Positions 27,235 to 36,181 are shown, numbered from the stretch's first letter. The stretch is 64,000 bases of DNA from Barnesiella propionica (GCF_025567045.1 NZ_JAOQJK010000006.1:62001-126000), one strand, 5' to 3'. Translations and numbers: made by a program. The notes: generated by a model not told the origin, from the letters alone.

Positions 27235-28434
27235 ATGGAAGATAAACACGATCTTTATTTATTCAATCCTGAAAATGATCAGGCAATGGGCGTCAACGTC
27301 GAGAACTATACGCCTCCGCCGCGTGCGCGGGCAATCGCTTACGACCTCGCTATGTTACCCATATGGTATGCCGGCACAGGAAGTTGTATACTGGTTCCGG
27401 ACGGATATTCCTCTGAATGGCAGAAAAATGTCCTTGAAAAACTCGGCATCTCCTCGCGTATTATTCAGTTATCTTCTTTTTTATGTGGGAACGAAGCCGA
27501 ACATATTTCCCGTATCCGGCCATGGGGATGGAGTGCAGCAGTCGTAAAAAAATTTATTCAATCAGGATTTTCCAGCAAACAATTACCGACAAAAGAAGAG
27601 ATAGAAAAGATCAGAGAAATATCACACCGCCGCATGACAATAAAGGTATTAAAGGAACTGGCATCAAAGGTTCCCTTCGTCCTTCCTGCTTTTCCCACAG
27701 AATTGAAATGCGGTGATGCAGTAAAAGAATTCATAGAAACTCATCCTTTATGCATGCTCAAAGCGCCCTGGTCGGGAAGCGGAAAAGGTATATACAACGG
27801 AAGAGGCATATACGACACGCCTATAGAAAGGTGGAGCCGGGGCATTCTCAAAAAACAGGGAAGCCTGCTGGGAGAAATATTCTTTCATAAAGAACAGGAC
27901 TTTGCTATGGAATTCTACAGCGACGGAAACAATATAAAATTTGCCGGTTATTCTCTGTTCGGCACTGACGAACACGGCAGCTACACCGGAAATTTCCTGA
28001 AACCCGATATTGAAATAGAAAACGAGCTTTGCCGGAAAATCCCGAAAGAATACCTCGATAAAACAAAAGAAGGACTGGAAACAATCCTTACCCTTCTCAT
28101 TGCGCCTTACTATACCGGATATATGGGAATAGATATGATGCTATACCGTACTGCTGGCGGAGAAACTGCGTTGCATCCTTGTATAGAAATAAATCTGCGG
28201 ATGAATATGGGGATGGTGGCCCGGCATATCACCGATACCTTTCTGGCTCCCGGAGTAAAAGGAAATTTTACAGTTCATTATATACCTTCACCAGGAAAAT
28301 TGCAGGAACAATATCTTTTAAAATCCAAAGAAAAACCGTTGATTATCAAAGACGGAAAAATAACAGATGGGTATCTTTCCCTCACACCTGTCACATACGA
28401 CACCCAATATATGGCCACCATAGAAGTAGGATAA
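27235..28434 (+). CDS. ATP-grasp-like protein downstream of a cobalamin riboswitch
   Basis: A 399-residue soluble protein without a signal peptide. It opens DLYLFNPENDQAMGVNVENYTPPPRA, a signature of an uncharacterised Bacteroidales family. The second half has ATP-grasp-like features: LKAPWSGSGKGIYNGRG (a possible nucleotide-binding glycine loop, near residue 182), a middle domain, and a late acidic/Asn motif HPCIEINLRMNMGMVARH near 311-330, as in the metal-binding end of ATP-grasp ligases. The substrate is unknown; amide or peptide-bond formation is the usual chemistry of the fold. Its place after riboswitch 3 suggests a link to corrinoid metabolism, but the intervening terminator weakens that. 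Confidence 0.6.
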   Translation: MEDKHDLYLFNPENDQAMGVNVENYTPPPRARAIAYDLAMLPIWYAGTGSCILVPDGYSSEWQKNVLEKLGISSRIIQLSSFLCGNEAEHISRIRPWGWSAAVVKKFIQSGFSSKQLPTKEEIEKIREISHRRMTIKVLKELASKVPFVLPAFPTELKCGDAVKEFIETHPLCMLKAPWSGSGKGIYNGRGIYDTPIERWSRGILKKQGSLLGEIFFHKEQDFAMEFYSDGNNIKFAGYSLFGTDEHGSYTGNFLKPDIEIENELCRKIPKEYLDKTKEGLETILTLLIAPYYTGYMGIDMMLYRTAGGETALHPCIEINLRMNMGMVARHITDTFLAPGVKGNFTVHYIPSPGKLQEQYLLKSKEKPLIIKDGKITDGYLSLTPVTYDTQYMATIEVG

Positions 28435-28507
28435 TGGTCATTGTGAAAATAATAAACCGGAACAACCGGATAATATTTTTAAGGAATAAAAGTTACCAGA
28501 CAGCCAA

Positions 28508-28594
28508 ATACGACAATATAAAGGGTTCCCGGGAAATTCGGACGATTATCTATATTCGACTAATTTTTTTCAGTTTTTTATAAATCCGTTATAC
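28508..28594. repeat. Left copy of an imperfect direct repeat matching the maf 3' end
   Basis: Two blocks match the region at 29422-29504: 28508-28519 (12 of 12 bases) and 28559-28594 (nearly identical over 36, with 19 of 20 across 28571-28590). The second block repeats the last codons of maf without any maf gene attached. The two copies flank the SGNH gene. Confidence 0.65.
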
Positions 28595-28629
28595 CACCCG
28601 TCCGATGATACGGTATTTTGAACACCTTT

Positions 28630-29365
28630 CTATCGTGTCTTTTGTTCATATACATATTCTGTAATAGCATCACGCCAAATCTGATATGATTCTTTTTTTA
28701 AATGTATTCCATCAAATGTATATTTCATCGGCAGATTTTCATTCTCCTCATATAGCGAAAATAAATCTATATATATAAGATTCCTCTGTTTTGCTATATC
28801 TCTAATTATTTTATTTGCCATCTGCACCTTTTCAAAATCAGCACATAAATCATACACTGATTTATTAACAGGTAAAATACTTTGAACATAAAGTTTTAAA
28901 TCACCTATAGATAAAATACTGTCAACTAATTCAGTATAAGAAGATCTGAAATCTGATAAGCTGCTATCTTTTAAGCCATTTATACCGGCCATTAAAAAAA
29001 CCTTTTTAGGTTTCGCAAATCGTATCATGTCCATACGCCCAAGCATACCGTTTGGAGTATCCTCGCAAAAACCTAAATTACATACAGACAAATCACTAAA
29101 TAATTCGTCAAAATCGCCAAAATAGGTCATACTATCACCAAAAAAAGCAACATCAGTTCTTAAATGCAATTGTTTAATCGTATTCGTCCAACACTTTACG
29201 GCCCAAACCTGATTAACTTTTGTTTTTTCAACCCACCCGAACTTTTCAGCATAACGCCTGAAATAATTTGTCCTTATACCAATATAACAAACCGCAAAGG
29301 TTTCAAAAAGAATAAAAATAATAAGGAGTATTCTACCCCCCCCCCCGTTTAATATTTGTTAACAT
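28630..29365 (-). CDS. SGNH hydrolase with membrane anchor, frame broken at a G tract (probable phase-variable gene)
   Basis: The intact part (28630-29169, reading from a TTG) encodes an SGNH/GDSL-type hydrolase: block I FFGDSMTYFGDF, block III MAGINGLKD and block V DGIHL with the catalytic His. The same frame runs upstream with no stop or start codon to an 11-base G tract (29336-29346 on the plus strand as Cs). A consensus promoter and ATG (29365) lie just beyond it but one base out of frame. With 10 or 13 Gs the product would be 244 or 245 residues: MLTNIKR, glycines, one membrane helix (RILLIIFILFETFAVCY), a linker (RRYAEKFGWVEK), then the hydrolase. Low GC compared with neighbours suggests transfer. 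Likely substrate is an acylated surface polysaccharide, by inference. Confidence 0.7.
29336..29346 (-). repeat. Eleven-base homopolymeric G tract in the SGNH coding start
   Basis: Eleven Cs on the plus strand, seven codons after the ATG at 29365. The tract length sets the frame: 11 leads to a stop codon directly after the tract, 12 leads to a stop 20 codons later, 10 or 13 joins the start to the hydrolase. Confidence 0.8.
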
Positions 29366-29385
29366 ATTCAATTGTGTTTATACTA

Positions 29386-29393
29386 CAAATATA
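29386..29393 (-). promoter_or_regulatory. -7 box of the SGNH gene
   Basis: TATATTTG on the minus strand, 21 bases before the ATG at 29365. The -33 region is weak. Confidence 0.6.
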
Positions 29394-29421
29394 ACATAAT
29401 TAAATTACTTCCGATAATTAT

Positions 29422-29504
29422 ATACGACAATATGAATGGGTTTCAAACAATTCTATATATTTCTTATACTAAAATTTTTTCAGTTCTTTATAAATCCGTT
29501 GTAC
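29422..29504. repeat. Right copy of the direct repeat (maf 3' end and downstream bases)
   Basis: Holds the last 12 codons of maf and about 47 bases beyond; partner of the copy at 28508-28594. Confidence 0.65.
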
Positions 29505-30050
29505 GGGCAATCCCATAACATTAAAATAGGAACCTTCGATACTTTCCACTCCGATATATCCGATCCATTCCTGAATTCCATAAGCACCTGCTTTATCCAA
29601 AGGCAAATATTTTTCCACATAATAATCTATTTCCTTTTCTTCCAATACAGCAAAGGATACGCGGGTAGAAACGGCGAACGATACTTTTCTTTTCCGGGTA
29701 CATAGAGTAACCCCAGTTATCACCGTATGAGACCGGCCGGACAATTCTCTCAGCATTTCTTTTGCCTCTTCCTTATCCCGGGGTTTTCCAAATACCTTTC
29801 CTCCGAACCATACGATCGTATCGGCAGTTATCAATAACGTATTGTCTTTCATACTGTTCCGGTAAGCCATTGCCTTTTCCCGGGATATATACAATGGAAT
29901 TTCTTCTCCTTCCAGAATATCGGGATAAGATTCATCTACGTCCGGCAGGGCGGTAACGGCATATTCTATATCCAAACCTGCCAGTAGCTCACGCCTGCGG
30001 GGTGAATTACTGGCCAGTAATATATCGTATTTCTTCAAGTGTTCCAGCAT
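29469..30050 (-). CDS. maf: Maf family nucleotide pyrophosphatase
   Basis: A 193-residue house-cleaning NTP pyrophosphatase that hydrolyses non-canonical or modified nucleotides (dTTP/UTP/pseudo-UTP type), once described as a septum-formation inhibitor. The family signature ILLASNSPRRRELL is near residue 9 and the catalytic aspartate is in LLITADTIVWFGGKVFGKPR near residue 75; YGIQEWIGYIGVESIEGSYFNVMGLP closes the fold. Last gene of a four-gene operon with a 15-base gap from the KdsC-like gene. Its 3' end is duplicated on the far side of the SGNH cassette. Confidence 0.94.
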   Translation of the reverse strand: MLEHLKKYDILLASNSPRRRELLAGLDIEYAVTALPDVDESYPDILEGEEIPLYISREKAMAYRNSMKDNTLLITADTIVWFGGKVFGKPRDKEEAKEMLRELSGRSHTVITGVTLCTRKRKVSFAVSTRVSFAVLEEKEIDYYVEKYLPLDKAGAYGIQEWIGYIGVESIEGSYFNVMGLPVQRIYKELKKF

Positions 30051-30065
30051 AATATTCCGTATTTA

Positions 30066-30590
30066 TTACCAGCCAAACGCTTTTTCATTTTTCATCCAAT
30101 GGCCTTGTGCTCTCAATATTTGTTCTATGATATCCCGGCCACATCCCATTCCCCCGCAATAAGGAGATATATACAAGGAACAAGACTTAATTTCCGGAGC
30201 AGCATCGGCAGGACAAACCGGCAAACCGACTTTTTGCATGACTTCGTAATCGGGTATATCATCTCCCATATACATGACCTCTTCGTCTTTCAGGTTACAT
30301 GCCGTGATCCACTCTTCGTAAGTGCGTATCTTAACTGCAACTCCCATATAGACGTTCTGTATACCCAACCCTTCAAAACGTTTTCGTACAGCTTCAGTTT
30401 TTCCTCCGGTTATTATAGCCACCTGATAACCTAATTTCACAGCCAACTGTAGAGCATAGCCGTCTTTTATATTGACCACTCTCATAGGTTCCCCCGACGG
30501 ATGCAAAGGTACGGAATCGGCGGATAAGACACCATCCACGTCAAACGCGAATGCTTTAATTTTTTCCAGATCGTAATTGATACGGCTCAT
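30066..30590 (-). CDS. kdsC: KdsC-like HAD phosphatase (Kdo-8-phosphate phosphatase)
   Basis: A 174-residue HAD-superfamily enzyme of the capless C0 type. The nucleophile and acid are in [10 protein letters not shown] (near residue 15-20), motif II is AIITGGKT and motif III/IV is [11 protein letters not shown]. The fit is to 3-deoxy-manno-octulosonate-8-phosphate phosphatase, which supplies Kdo for lipid A core; related members act on sialic-acid-type 9-phosphates. The neighbourhood does not contain other Kdo genes, so the substrate remains likely rather than proven. Gap of 5 bases from the upstream gene. Confidence 0.85.
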   Translation of the reverse strand: MSRINYDLEKIKAFAFDVDGVLSADSVPLHPSGEPMRVVNIKDGYALQLAVKLGYQVAIITGGKTEAVRKRFEGLGIQNVYMGVAVKIRTYEEWITACNLKDEEVMYMGDDIPDYEVMQKVGLPVCPADAAPEIKSCSLYISPYCGGMGCGRDIIEQILRAQGHWMKNEKAFGW

Positions 30591-30595
30591 AATCC

Positions 30596-31366
30596 TTATT
30601 TTTTTAACCGGGCATTGTGAATACTCCGGCTCAGTAACTCGTATATCTGTTTCATTTGTTCATCAGGAAGCATAGCCGACTGGCGTTCCATAACATTACG
30701 GTCATACCGTACGGCAGGCCCCGTTTGCGCATCATGAGGAGCCAGCAGATGTACCTTCGCCGCCGTTTCATCTATAAGGGGCAACATGACATCGAAAGGT
30801 ATATCCTGTTCTTCCAGCAAACGATAACACAGGTCATACATGTGATTTGTAAAATTACAGGCAAATACGGCCGCAAGATGAAGATACTTTCTCCGTTCGG
30901 AACCTGCTTCATATATACGGCCCGATATCTTTCCGGCATATTCGCGCAATACGGCGGTATCTTCGGGAGTACGAGCTTCTACAAATACCGGTATCCCGGA
31001 AAAATCGACTTCCCGTTCTTTGCTGAAAGTCTGCATCGGGTAAAATACGCCATACCGTTCTACATGTCCTGCGAAAACTGCCGCAGGCATACTCCCTGCC
31101 GTATGTACCCACAAAGCTCCGTTAGGCTTCACTTTCCGGATAACCTCCTCAAGCACCTCGTCCTTCACCGAAAATATATACAAATCGGCATCGGGAACAA
31201 TAGCCGACAAATCGCATGTATACGGAACACCGCCCAGTTTACTGCCAAGCATATGTGCCGACTCTTCGGTACGACTGTATACCTGCAAAATTTGCACACC
31301 CGCCTGCTGAAACGCCAGGGCGGCACGGCTGGCAAGATTCCCGGCTCCGATAAATACAACTTTCAT
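30596..31366 (-). CDS. Rossmann-like / DUF2520 NAD(P)-binding protein
   Basis: A 256-residue protein taken from the ATG at 31366 ([19 protein letters not shown]), which starts with the dinucleotide-binding glycine motif. The frame upstream to 31411 adds only basic, non-family residues. Layout is an N-terminal Rossmann domain (about 1-115, with [17 protein letters not shown]) and a C-terminal all-helical DUF2520 domain (about 120-250, with [24 protein letters not shown]), as in ketopantoate or pyrroline carboxylate reductase relatives. Reaction unknown. Fourteen bases after the nitroreductase gene, five before kdsC. Confidence 0.82.
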   Translation of the reverse strand: MKVVFIGAGNLASRAALAFQQAGVQILQVYSRTEESAHMLGSKLGGVPYTCDLSAIVPDADLYIFSVKDEVLEEVIRKVKPNGALWVHTAGSMPAAVFAGHVERYGVFYPMQTFSKEREVDFSGIPVFVEARTPEDTAVLREYAGKISGRIYEAGSERRKYLHLAAVFACNFTNHMYDLCYRLLEEQDIPFDVMLPLIDETAAKVHLLAPHDAQTGPAVRYDRNVMERQSAMLPDEQMKQIYELLSRSIHNARLKK

Positions 31367-31380
31367 GTTCTTTCTTTTTC

Positions 31381-31908
31381 TTACCAACGGTCGGCATGTA
31401 CTTTTTCCCACATCATCTTTTCCGGATCGAACGGTTTTCGTTCCTCTGCTTTATACCCGAAAGTAACAATACACAATACTCTCAATGTTTCCGGTATGTC
31501 CAACAGCTCTCTTACATATTCTTCCGCCGGTTTCAGTTCTGCGCCGAAACGGTCCCGTATCTGTATCCAGCAACTGCCCAGTCCCAGATCTTCCGCCTGC
31601 AACTGCATAAGCAAAGCGGCACATGAGGAGTCTTCTACCCAGGCATCGCTTTTTTCGGGATCGGCAGCGACTACTACCGCCAGAGAAGCTCCTGCAATAG
31701 GCTTCGCCCCCATATCCTTACAAAAGGAAAGTTCTTCCAAGGTTGCTTTATCTTCTACCAGAACAAACTCCCACGGCATGGAACGTTTCGAAGATGGTGC
31801 CATAAGAGCCGCTTCAAGTATCTGTTTTACATCTTCCGGAGGAATGGGTTCGCCGGTATATTTACGGATACTGTGCCGATGTAACAACAGTTCATGCATA
31901 TTTTCCAT
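31381..31908 (-). CDS. Nitroreductase family FMN enzyme
   Basis: A 175-residue small nitroreductase. FMN-contact residues of the family sit in RHSIRKYTGEPIP near residue 11 and AALMAPSSKRSMPWEFVLVED near 35; the C-terminal part has LGSCWIQIRDRFG and CIVTFGYKAEERKPFD. Members reduce nitro compounds, quinones or flavins with NAD(P)H. First gene of the nitroreductase, Rossmann, kdsC, maf operon; a -7 box TATCTTTGC lies at 31931-31939 on its strand. Confidence 0.9.
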   Translation of the reverse strand: MENMHELLLHRHSIRKYTGEPIPPEDVKQILEAALMAPSSKRSMPWEFVLVEDKATLEELSFCKDMGAKPIAGASLAVVVAADPEKSDAWVEDSSCAALLMQLQAEDLGLGSCWIQIRDRFGAELKPAEEYVRELLDIPETLRVLCIVTFGYKAEERKPFDPEKMMWEKVHADRW

Positions 31909-31930
31909 AACAAAAGGGATTAGTGTTTCT

Positions 31931-31970
31931 GCAAAGATAACAATATAGGAGGAAAAATAGGTATCTTTGC
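31931..31970. promoter_or_regulatory. Divergent pair of -7 boxes
   Basis: TATCTTTGC on the minus strand (31931-31939, for the nitroreductase operon) and on the plus strand (31962-31970, for the TonB-dependent receptor). Neither has a clear -33 element. Confidence 0.55.
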
Positions 31971-32073
31971 ATAGTTTTGAAAAGCAAATATACGTTATCG
32001 TATTTTTCTACGTTATATGTTTGGTGTCTTTTTTCCAGCAATAAAAATAACACCGGTATATAAACCACGACAC

Positions 32074-34482
32074 ATGAGACTAAGAATATATATTTTATTT
32101 CTTCTGGCATCACTTACTTTATCGTTACAGGCTCAAAAAAGAGTCAAGCTCACGGGAAAGGTCATAGACGGAGACAGCGAACCTATCGAACTGGCGACGG
32201 TGCGGGTTGCGGGTACGACCATGGGAACCATGACCGACCTGAAAGGCGAATATGAACTTCTGGTGCCAGCCTCCGATTCCATAACCGTAATTTATTCTTG
32301 TCTGGGTTATAAAGAAGAACAACGAACCTTGATCAACCTGGAAAAAGACGTATCTCTCCTGATACGCCTGAATAAGAAAACCCGTCAATTACAGGAAGTG
32401 GTAGTATCGGAATATCGCAAACAGACCAATACCCTGCAAATGATAGATGCCAAAGACCTGAAATTGTTACCTGACGCTTCGGGAGGCAGTATCGAAGCTA
32501 TGCTTACCACTTTTGCCGGTGTAAATTCCAGTAACGAGTTAAGCTCCCAATATTCGGTCCGCGGAGGTAATTTCGACGAAAATATAGTATATATCAACGG
32601 CATCGAAGTTTACCGTCCTCTTCTTGTCCGTTCCGGACAGCAGGAAGGGTTGAGTATCATCAACCCCGATATGGTAAGCGGTATAGGTTTCTCTTCCGGA
32701 GGATTCTCTGCAGAATACGGGGATAAAATGTCATCTGTACTGGATATAGCCTATAAACAACCCGAAGCTTTCGAAGGGTCGGTATCGGCCAGTTTCCTGG
32801 GAGCGACAGCTTCTATCGGGCAAAGTACAAAGAAATTTTCACAATTGCACGGGATAAGATATAAAACAAATTCTACCTTGTTAAGCTCACTGGATACGAA
32901 AGGGGAATATAAACCGTCATTTTTCGATTACCAGACTTACCTGACCTATAAATTCAATCCTAAATGGGAAGCTTCGTTACTGGGAAACATCTCGGCCAAT
33001 ACATATAATTTCATACCTCAGGAACGTAACACGTCTTTTGGCACGGCTACGGATGCCAAACAGTTTAAAGTATATTTCGACGGACAGGAAAAAGATAAGT
33101 TCGAGACCTATTTCGGGGCTTTATCCTTAAACTATCATCCTTCGAAATATACACAATGGGCCCTCCAGACTTCGGCATTCGTCACGAACGAACTGGTCAC
33201 TTACGACATCGCCGGAGAATATTGGCTGGACGAATTGTCCGAAGAAACCGAGAACAGCGGTAATACGGGAGCTTTGGGTATAGGAAAATATCATGAGCAT
33301 GCCCGTAACCGGTTAAAAGCCTCAGTCATATCCACGTCGCTCAAAGGAGCTACAAAAATCAAACAGCACGAGCTGAAATGGGGATTTACCTACCAGTTCG
33401 AAAAAATACACGACCGGGTACGGGAATGGGAAATGCGGGACTCTGCGGGTTATTCTCTGCCAAATACGGGAGAGTCTCTGGAAATGATCTATAACTTGTT
33501 TTCCAAACACGATATCAGCAGCAACCGTATATCGGCCTACCTGCAGGATTCTTACCGGTTACGTACCCGGCTGGGACGTTTTACCTTCACCGCGGGTCTG
33601 CGTGCCTCTTTCTGGGATTTTAATAAAGAAACTATAGTGAGCCCCCGCGTATCGGTAGGATTGATCCCTACATTCTCGGAACAACTAACATTCCGTTTTG
33701 CAACGGGACTTTACTATCAGGCTCCGTTCTATAAAGAATTCAGAGATACGATACCGGACGAAAACAATAATTATATTGTACAGCTCAATAAAAATATAAA
33801 ATCACAGCGTTCTATTCATTTCGTATTAGGTTCGGACTACTCGTTCCGTGCGATTAACCGTCCTTTCAAGTTTACCGCCGAACTTTATTATAAAAAACTG
33901 GATAATCTTATTCCTTATGAAGTAGACAACGTAAGGGTATGGTACAGCGGACACAACAGCAGTAAAGGTTATGCGATGGGACTCGACATGAAACTGTTCG
34001 GGCAATTTGTTCCCGGTACCGATTCATGGATAAGTTTTTCCCTGATGAAAACACAGGAGAACCTGAGCGGAATAAAAGTGCCCCGTCCTACCGACCAACG
34101 ATACAGCTTTGCTCTTTTCTTCCAGGATTACGTACCTAAATTTCCTAAATATAAAATCAGCCTGAAAGCGATTTTCGCAGACGGTTTGCCTACCAGTTCA
34201 CCCCGTCACGGCAGGGAATCGGGCTATTTTCGTGCGCCTTCTTACAAACGTGTAGATATAGGTGCTTCCCGTATATTAGTGGGTGGAGAAGACAAATTGA
34301 TGCAAAGAGGTGTGTTCCGTTACTTGAAAAGCGTATGGATAGGAATCGACGTATTCAACCTGTTCGATATCAGTAATGTGAATTCTTATTACTGGGTTAC
34401 GGACATTCACAATGCCCAGTACGCAGTACCTAACTACCTGACCCGAAGACAGTTTAATGTACGCCTTTCGATAGAGTTCTGA
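32074..34482 (+). CDS. TonB-dependent receptor with carboxypeptidase-regulatory-like domain
   Basis: An 802-residue outer-membrane protein taken from the ATG at 32074, which gives a clean signal peptide (MRLRIYILFLLASLTLSLQA); the frame upstream to 32017 is not signal-like. Next come a carboxypeptidase-regulatory-like beta domain (about 24-105, KVIDGDSEPIELATVRVAGT), the plug (about 115-240, with QYSVRGGNFDENIVYINGIEVY) and the beta barrel, ending RRQFNVRLSIEF with the terminal Phe of outer-membrane proteins. There is no adjacent SusD-type gene, and the ligand is unknown. Confidence 0.88.
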   Translation: MRLRIYILFLLASLTLSLQAQKRVKLTGKVIDGDSEPIELATVRVAGTTMGTMTDLKGEYELLVPASDSITVIYSCLGYKEEQRTLINLEKDVSLLIRLNKKTRQLQEVVVSEYRKQTNTLQMIDAKDLKLLPDASGGSIEAMLTTFAGVNSSNELSSQYSVRGGNFDENIVYINGIEVYRPLLVRSGQQEGLSIINPDMVSGIGFSSGGFSAEYGDKMSSVLDIAYKQPEAFEGSVSASFLGATASIGQSTKKFSQLHGIRYKTNSTLLSSLDTKGEYKPSFFDYQTYLTYKFNPKWEASLLGNISANTYNFIPQERNTSFGTATDAKQFKVYFDGQEKDKFETYFGALSLNYHPSKYTQWALQTSAFVTNELVTYDIAGEYWLDELSEETENSGNTGALGIGKYHEHARNRLKASVISTSLKGATKIKQHELKWGFTYQFEKIHDRVREWEMRDSAGYSLPNTGESLEMIYNLFSKHDISSNRISAYLQDSYRLRTRLGRFTFTAGLRASFWDFNKETIVSPRVSVGLIPTFSEQLTFRFATGLYYQAPFYKEFRDTIPDENNNYIVQLNKNIKSQRSIHFVLGSDYSFRAINRPFKFTAELYYKKLDNLIPYEVDNVRVWYSGHNSSKGYAMGLDMKLFGQFVPGTDSWISFSLMKTQENLSGIKVPRPTDQRYSFALFFQDYVPKFPKYKISLKAIFADGLPTSSPRHGRESGYFRAPSYKRVDIGASRILVGGEDKLMQRGVFRYLKSVWIGIDVFNLFDISNVNSYYWVTDIHNAQYAVPNYLTRRQFNVRLSIEF

Positions 34483-34488
34483 CCGGAA

Positions 34489-35019
34489 CTATTTAAATTT
34501 GATATAATTAATCAAATCTACCAGACCGTAAAAGATAGTCGCACTGCCGAAAACAAGCATCAGTACTTTTTCGGTGGCAGAGAACGGATTGAACAGAATA
34601 AGTAATCCGGTGACCAAAACCAGAACCGGAAATATATAAAAAATAAAAGGAACGGAACGCCTTTGATGTATCATAAGCAGGTTAAGTAATTGGAACACTC
34701 CCACTACTACCAGTAAAATACCTAACAAATAAATAAGAAAAGCACTGAATACTTGCGGGATAAGGATAAGACAAAGACCGAACAGCAAGGCTCCGATGCT
34801 CTCGATCGGAAACATCCGTCCCGAAGATTTTCCACGGCCGGAATTTTTTCCGGGATTCTGAGCCAGATACATTACCAAAGAGAATGCGGCGGGAACAACA
34901 AAAGCCACTCCCAGAATAAGTATGATATAATCCAATGCCAAATGAGGCCAGAATACCAGCAGACAACCAGTCAATATGGCTAAAACACTACGGAAAACGG
35001 GATTTTGTAATTTATTCAT
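34489..35019 (-). CDS. HdeD-like DUF308 membrane protein
   Basis: A 176-residue protein with about six membrane helices arranged as three pairs (for example VLAILTGCLLVFWPHLALDY and SIGALLFGLCLILIPQVFSA), the DUF308/HdeD pattern. HdeD helps acid resistance in Escherichia coli; that is not established for this group. The ATG at 35019 is preferred to the start at 35058 because the extra residues (MFMICCIQEIRN) are upstream of the family start. A -7 box TAATTTTG lies at 35069-35076. Confidence 0.8.
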   Translation of the reverse strand: MNKLQNPVFRSVLAILTGCLLVFWPHLALDYIILILGVAFVVPAAFSLVMYLAQNPGKNSGRGKSSGRMFPIESIGALLFGLCLILIPQVFSAFLIYLLGILLVVVGVFQLLNLLMIHQRRSVPFIFYIFPVLVLVTGLLILFNPFSATEKVLMLVFGSATIFYGLVDLINYIKFK

Positions 35020-35068
35020 AACATTACGTATTTCTTGTATACAACAAATCATAAACAATATGGTACAA

Positions 35069-35076
35069 CAAAATTA
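35069..35076 (-). promoter_or_regulatory. -7 box for the HdeD-like gene
   Basis: TAATTTTG on the minus strand, fitting TAnnTTTG, 50 bases from the start codon. Confidence 0.4.
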
Positions 35077-35155
35077 ATCACTTTTCCCGATAAATAGTCC
35101 TCCTATACACAAATATCTGCAGGGATATTTTAGAGCATTATAATTAAAAAGAAAC

Positions 35156-35186
35156 TTTGAAGGTCGCTTTTTTTTTCTAACTTTGC
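35156..35186 (+). promoter_or_regulatory. Promoter of the lipid kinase gene
   Basis: TTTG at 35156-35159, 18 bases, TAACTTTGC at 35178-35186, with the start codon at 35213. Confidence 0.65.
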
Positions 35187-35212
35187 CTTCCGTTTGAAGG
35201 AAACGAACTATT

Positions 35213-36181
35213 ATGGATATAAGGAAACGTCTGATAGCTATCATCAATCCGATATCGGGTACTCGTCATAAAGAAGATTTGCCAACCGTAATCCGGGAAG
35301 AACTGGATAGCAACGCATTCTCTACAGAAATAATAATGACCCAATATGCCGGACATGCTGAAGAACTCACTCGCAAAGCCGTGGATGACGGTATCGATTA
35401 TGTATTGGCCGTAGGCGGCGACGGAACATGCAACGAAGTATCCAGAGGTCTTATCAACTCCTCGACAGCACTGGGAATCATTCCGGTGGGTTCGGGAAAC
35501 GGACTGGCCCGTCATCTGGGCATTCCTCTCAACGTGCGCAAAGCCCTGCAAATCGTAAACGATAACCGGGTGATAGAACTGGATTATTGTACGGCGAACG
35601 ATAAACCTTTCTTCTGTACTTGCGGCATGGGATTCGATGCACTTATCAGCCTGAAATTTGCAGAGGGAAAGCGCAGGGGCGGCTCCACTTATGTGGTAAA
35701 GGCTTTAACGGAATATCTGAAATACCGTCCGGAAACTTATTGTATAGAAACTCCCGACGGAATTATAAAAGAAAAAGCGTTTCTCATAGCTTGCGGAAAT
35801 GCTTCCCAATACGGAAACAATGCATATATAGCCCCCCATGCCAGTATGCAGGACGGAAAAATAGACGTTACCATCATACGGCCGTTCACTCCTTTCGACA
35901 CAGCGTTACTGGGATTACAGCTTTTCACGAAACAAATAGACCATAATACCAATATCAGAAGTTTTACTACCGATTATTTGTCTATCGTGCGGGAAAAACC
36001 GGGTGTCATGCATATAGACGGAGAACCTATCGAAATGGCTGAACGCGTAGACATCCACTGCATTCATGCCGGACTACGCGCCATAGCTCCTCTCGAAGAA
36101 CGTAAACCATCGCTCATAGAACCTTTTGAATCAGTTTTCTGGGAATTGGTAGATACCGTAAAGAACGAACTGAATATTTAA
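35213..36181 (+). CDS. Diacylglycerol/sphingosine kinase family lipid kinase
   Basis: A 322-residue cytosolic lipid kinase. The catalytic DAGK domain (about 1-130) shows IAIINPISGTRHKEDLP, the ATP-binding VLAVGGDGTCNEVSRGL and PVGSGNGLARHLGIP. The C-terminal domain has CGMGFDALISLKFAEG and the acidic HIDGEPIEMAERVDI near the end. Members (YegS/BmrU/DgkB) phosphorylate diacylglycerol, and some Bacteroidota ones may use sphingoid bases; the substrate here is open. Monocistronic with its own promoter and a bidirectional terminator. Confidence 0.9.
   Translation: MDIRKRLIAIINPISGTRHKEDLPTVIREELDSNAFSTEIIMTQYAGHAEELTRKAVDDGIDYVLAVGGDGTCNEVSRGLINSSTALGIIPVGSGNGLARHLGIPLNVRKALQIVNDNRVIELDYCTANDKPFFCTCGMGFDALISLKFAEGKRRGGSTYVVKALTEYLKYRPETYCIETPDGIIKEKAFLIACGNASQYGNNAYIAPHASMQDGKIDVTIIRPFTPFDTALLGLQLFTKQIDHNTNIRSFTTDYLSIVREKPGVMHIDGEPIEMAERVDIHCIHAGLRAIAPLEERKPSLIEPFESVFWELVDTVKNELNI

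Noticed and set aside
30656..31948. Plus-strand frame of 430 codons opposite the Rossmann and nitroreductase genes
   Set aside because: Both genes on the other strand have clear family motifs; this frame has none and spans two genes.
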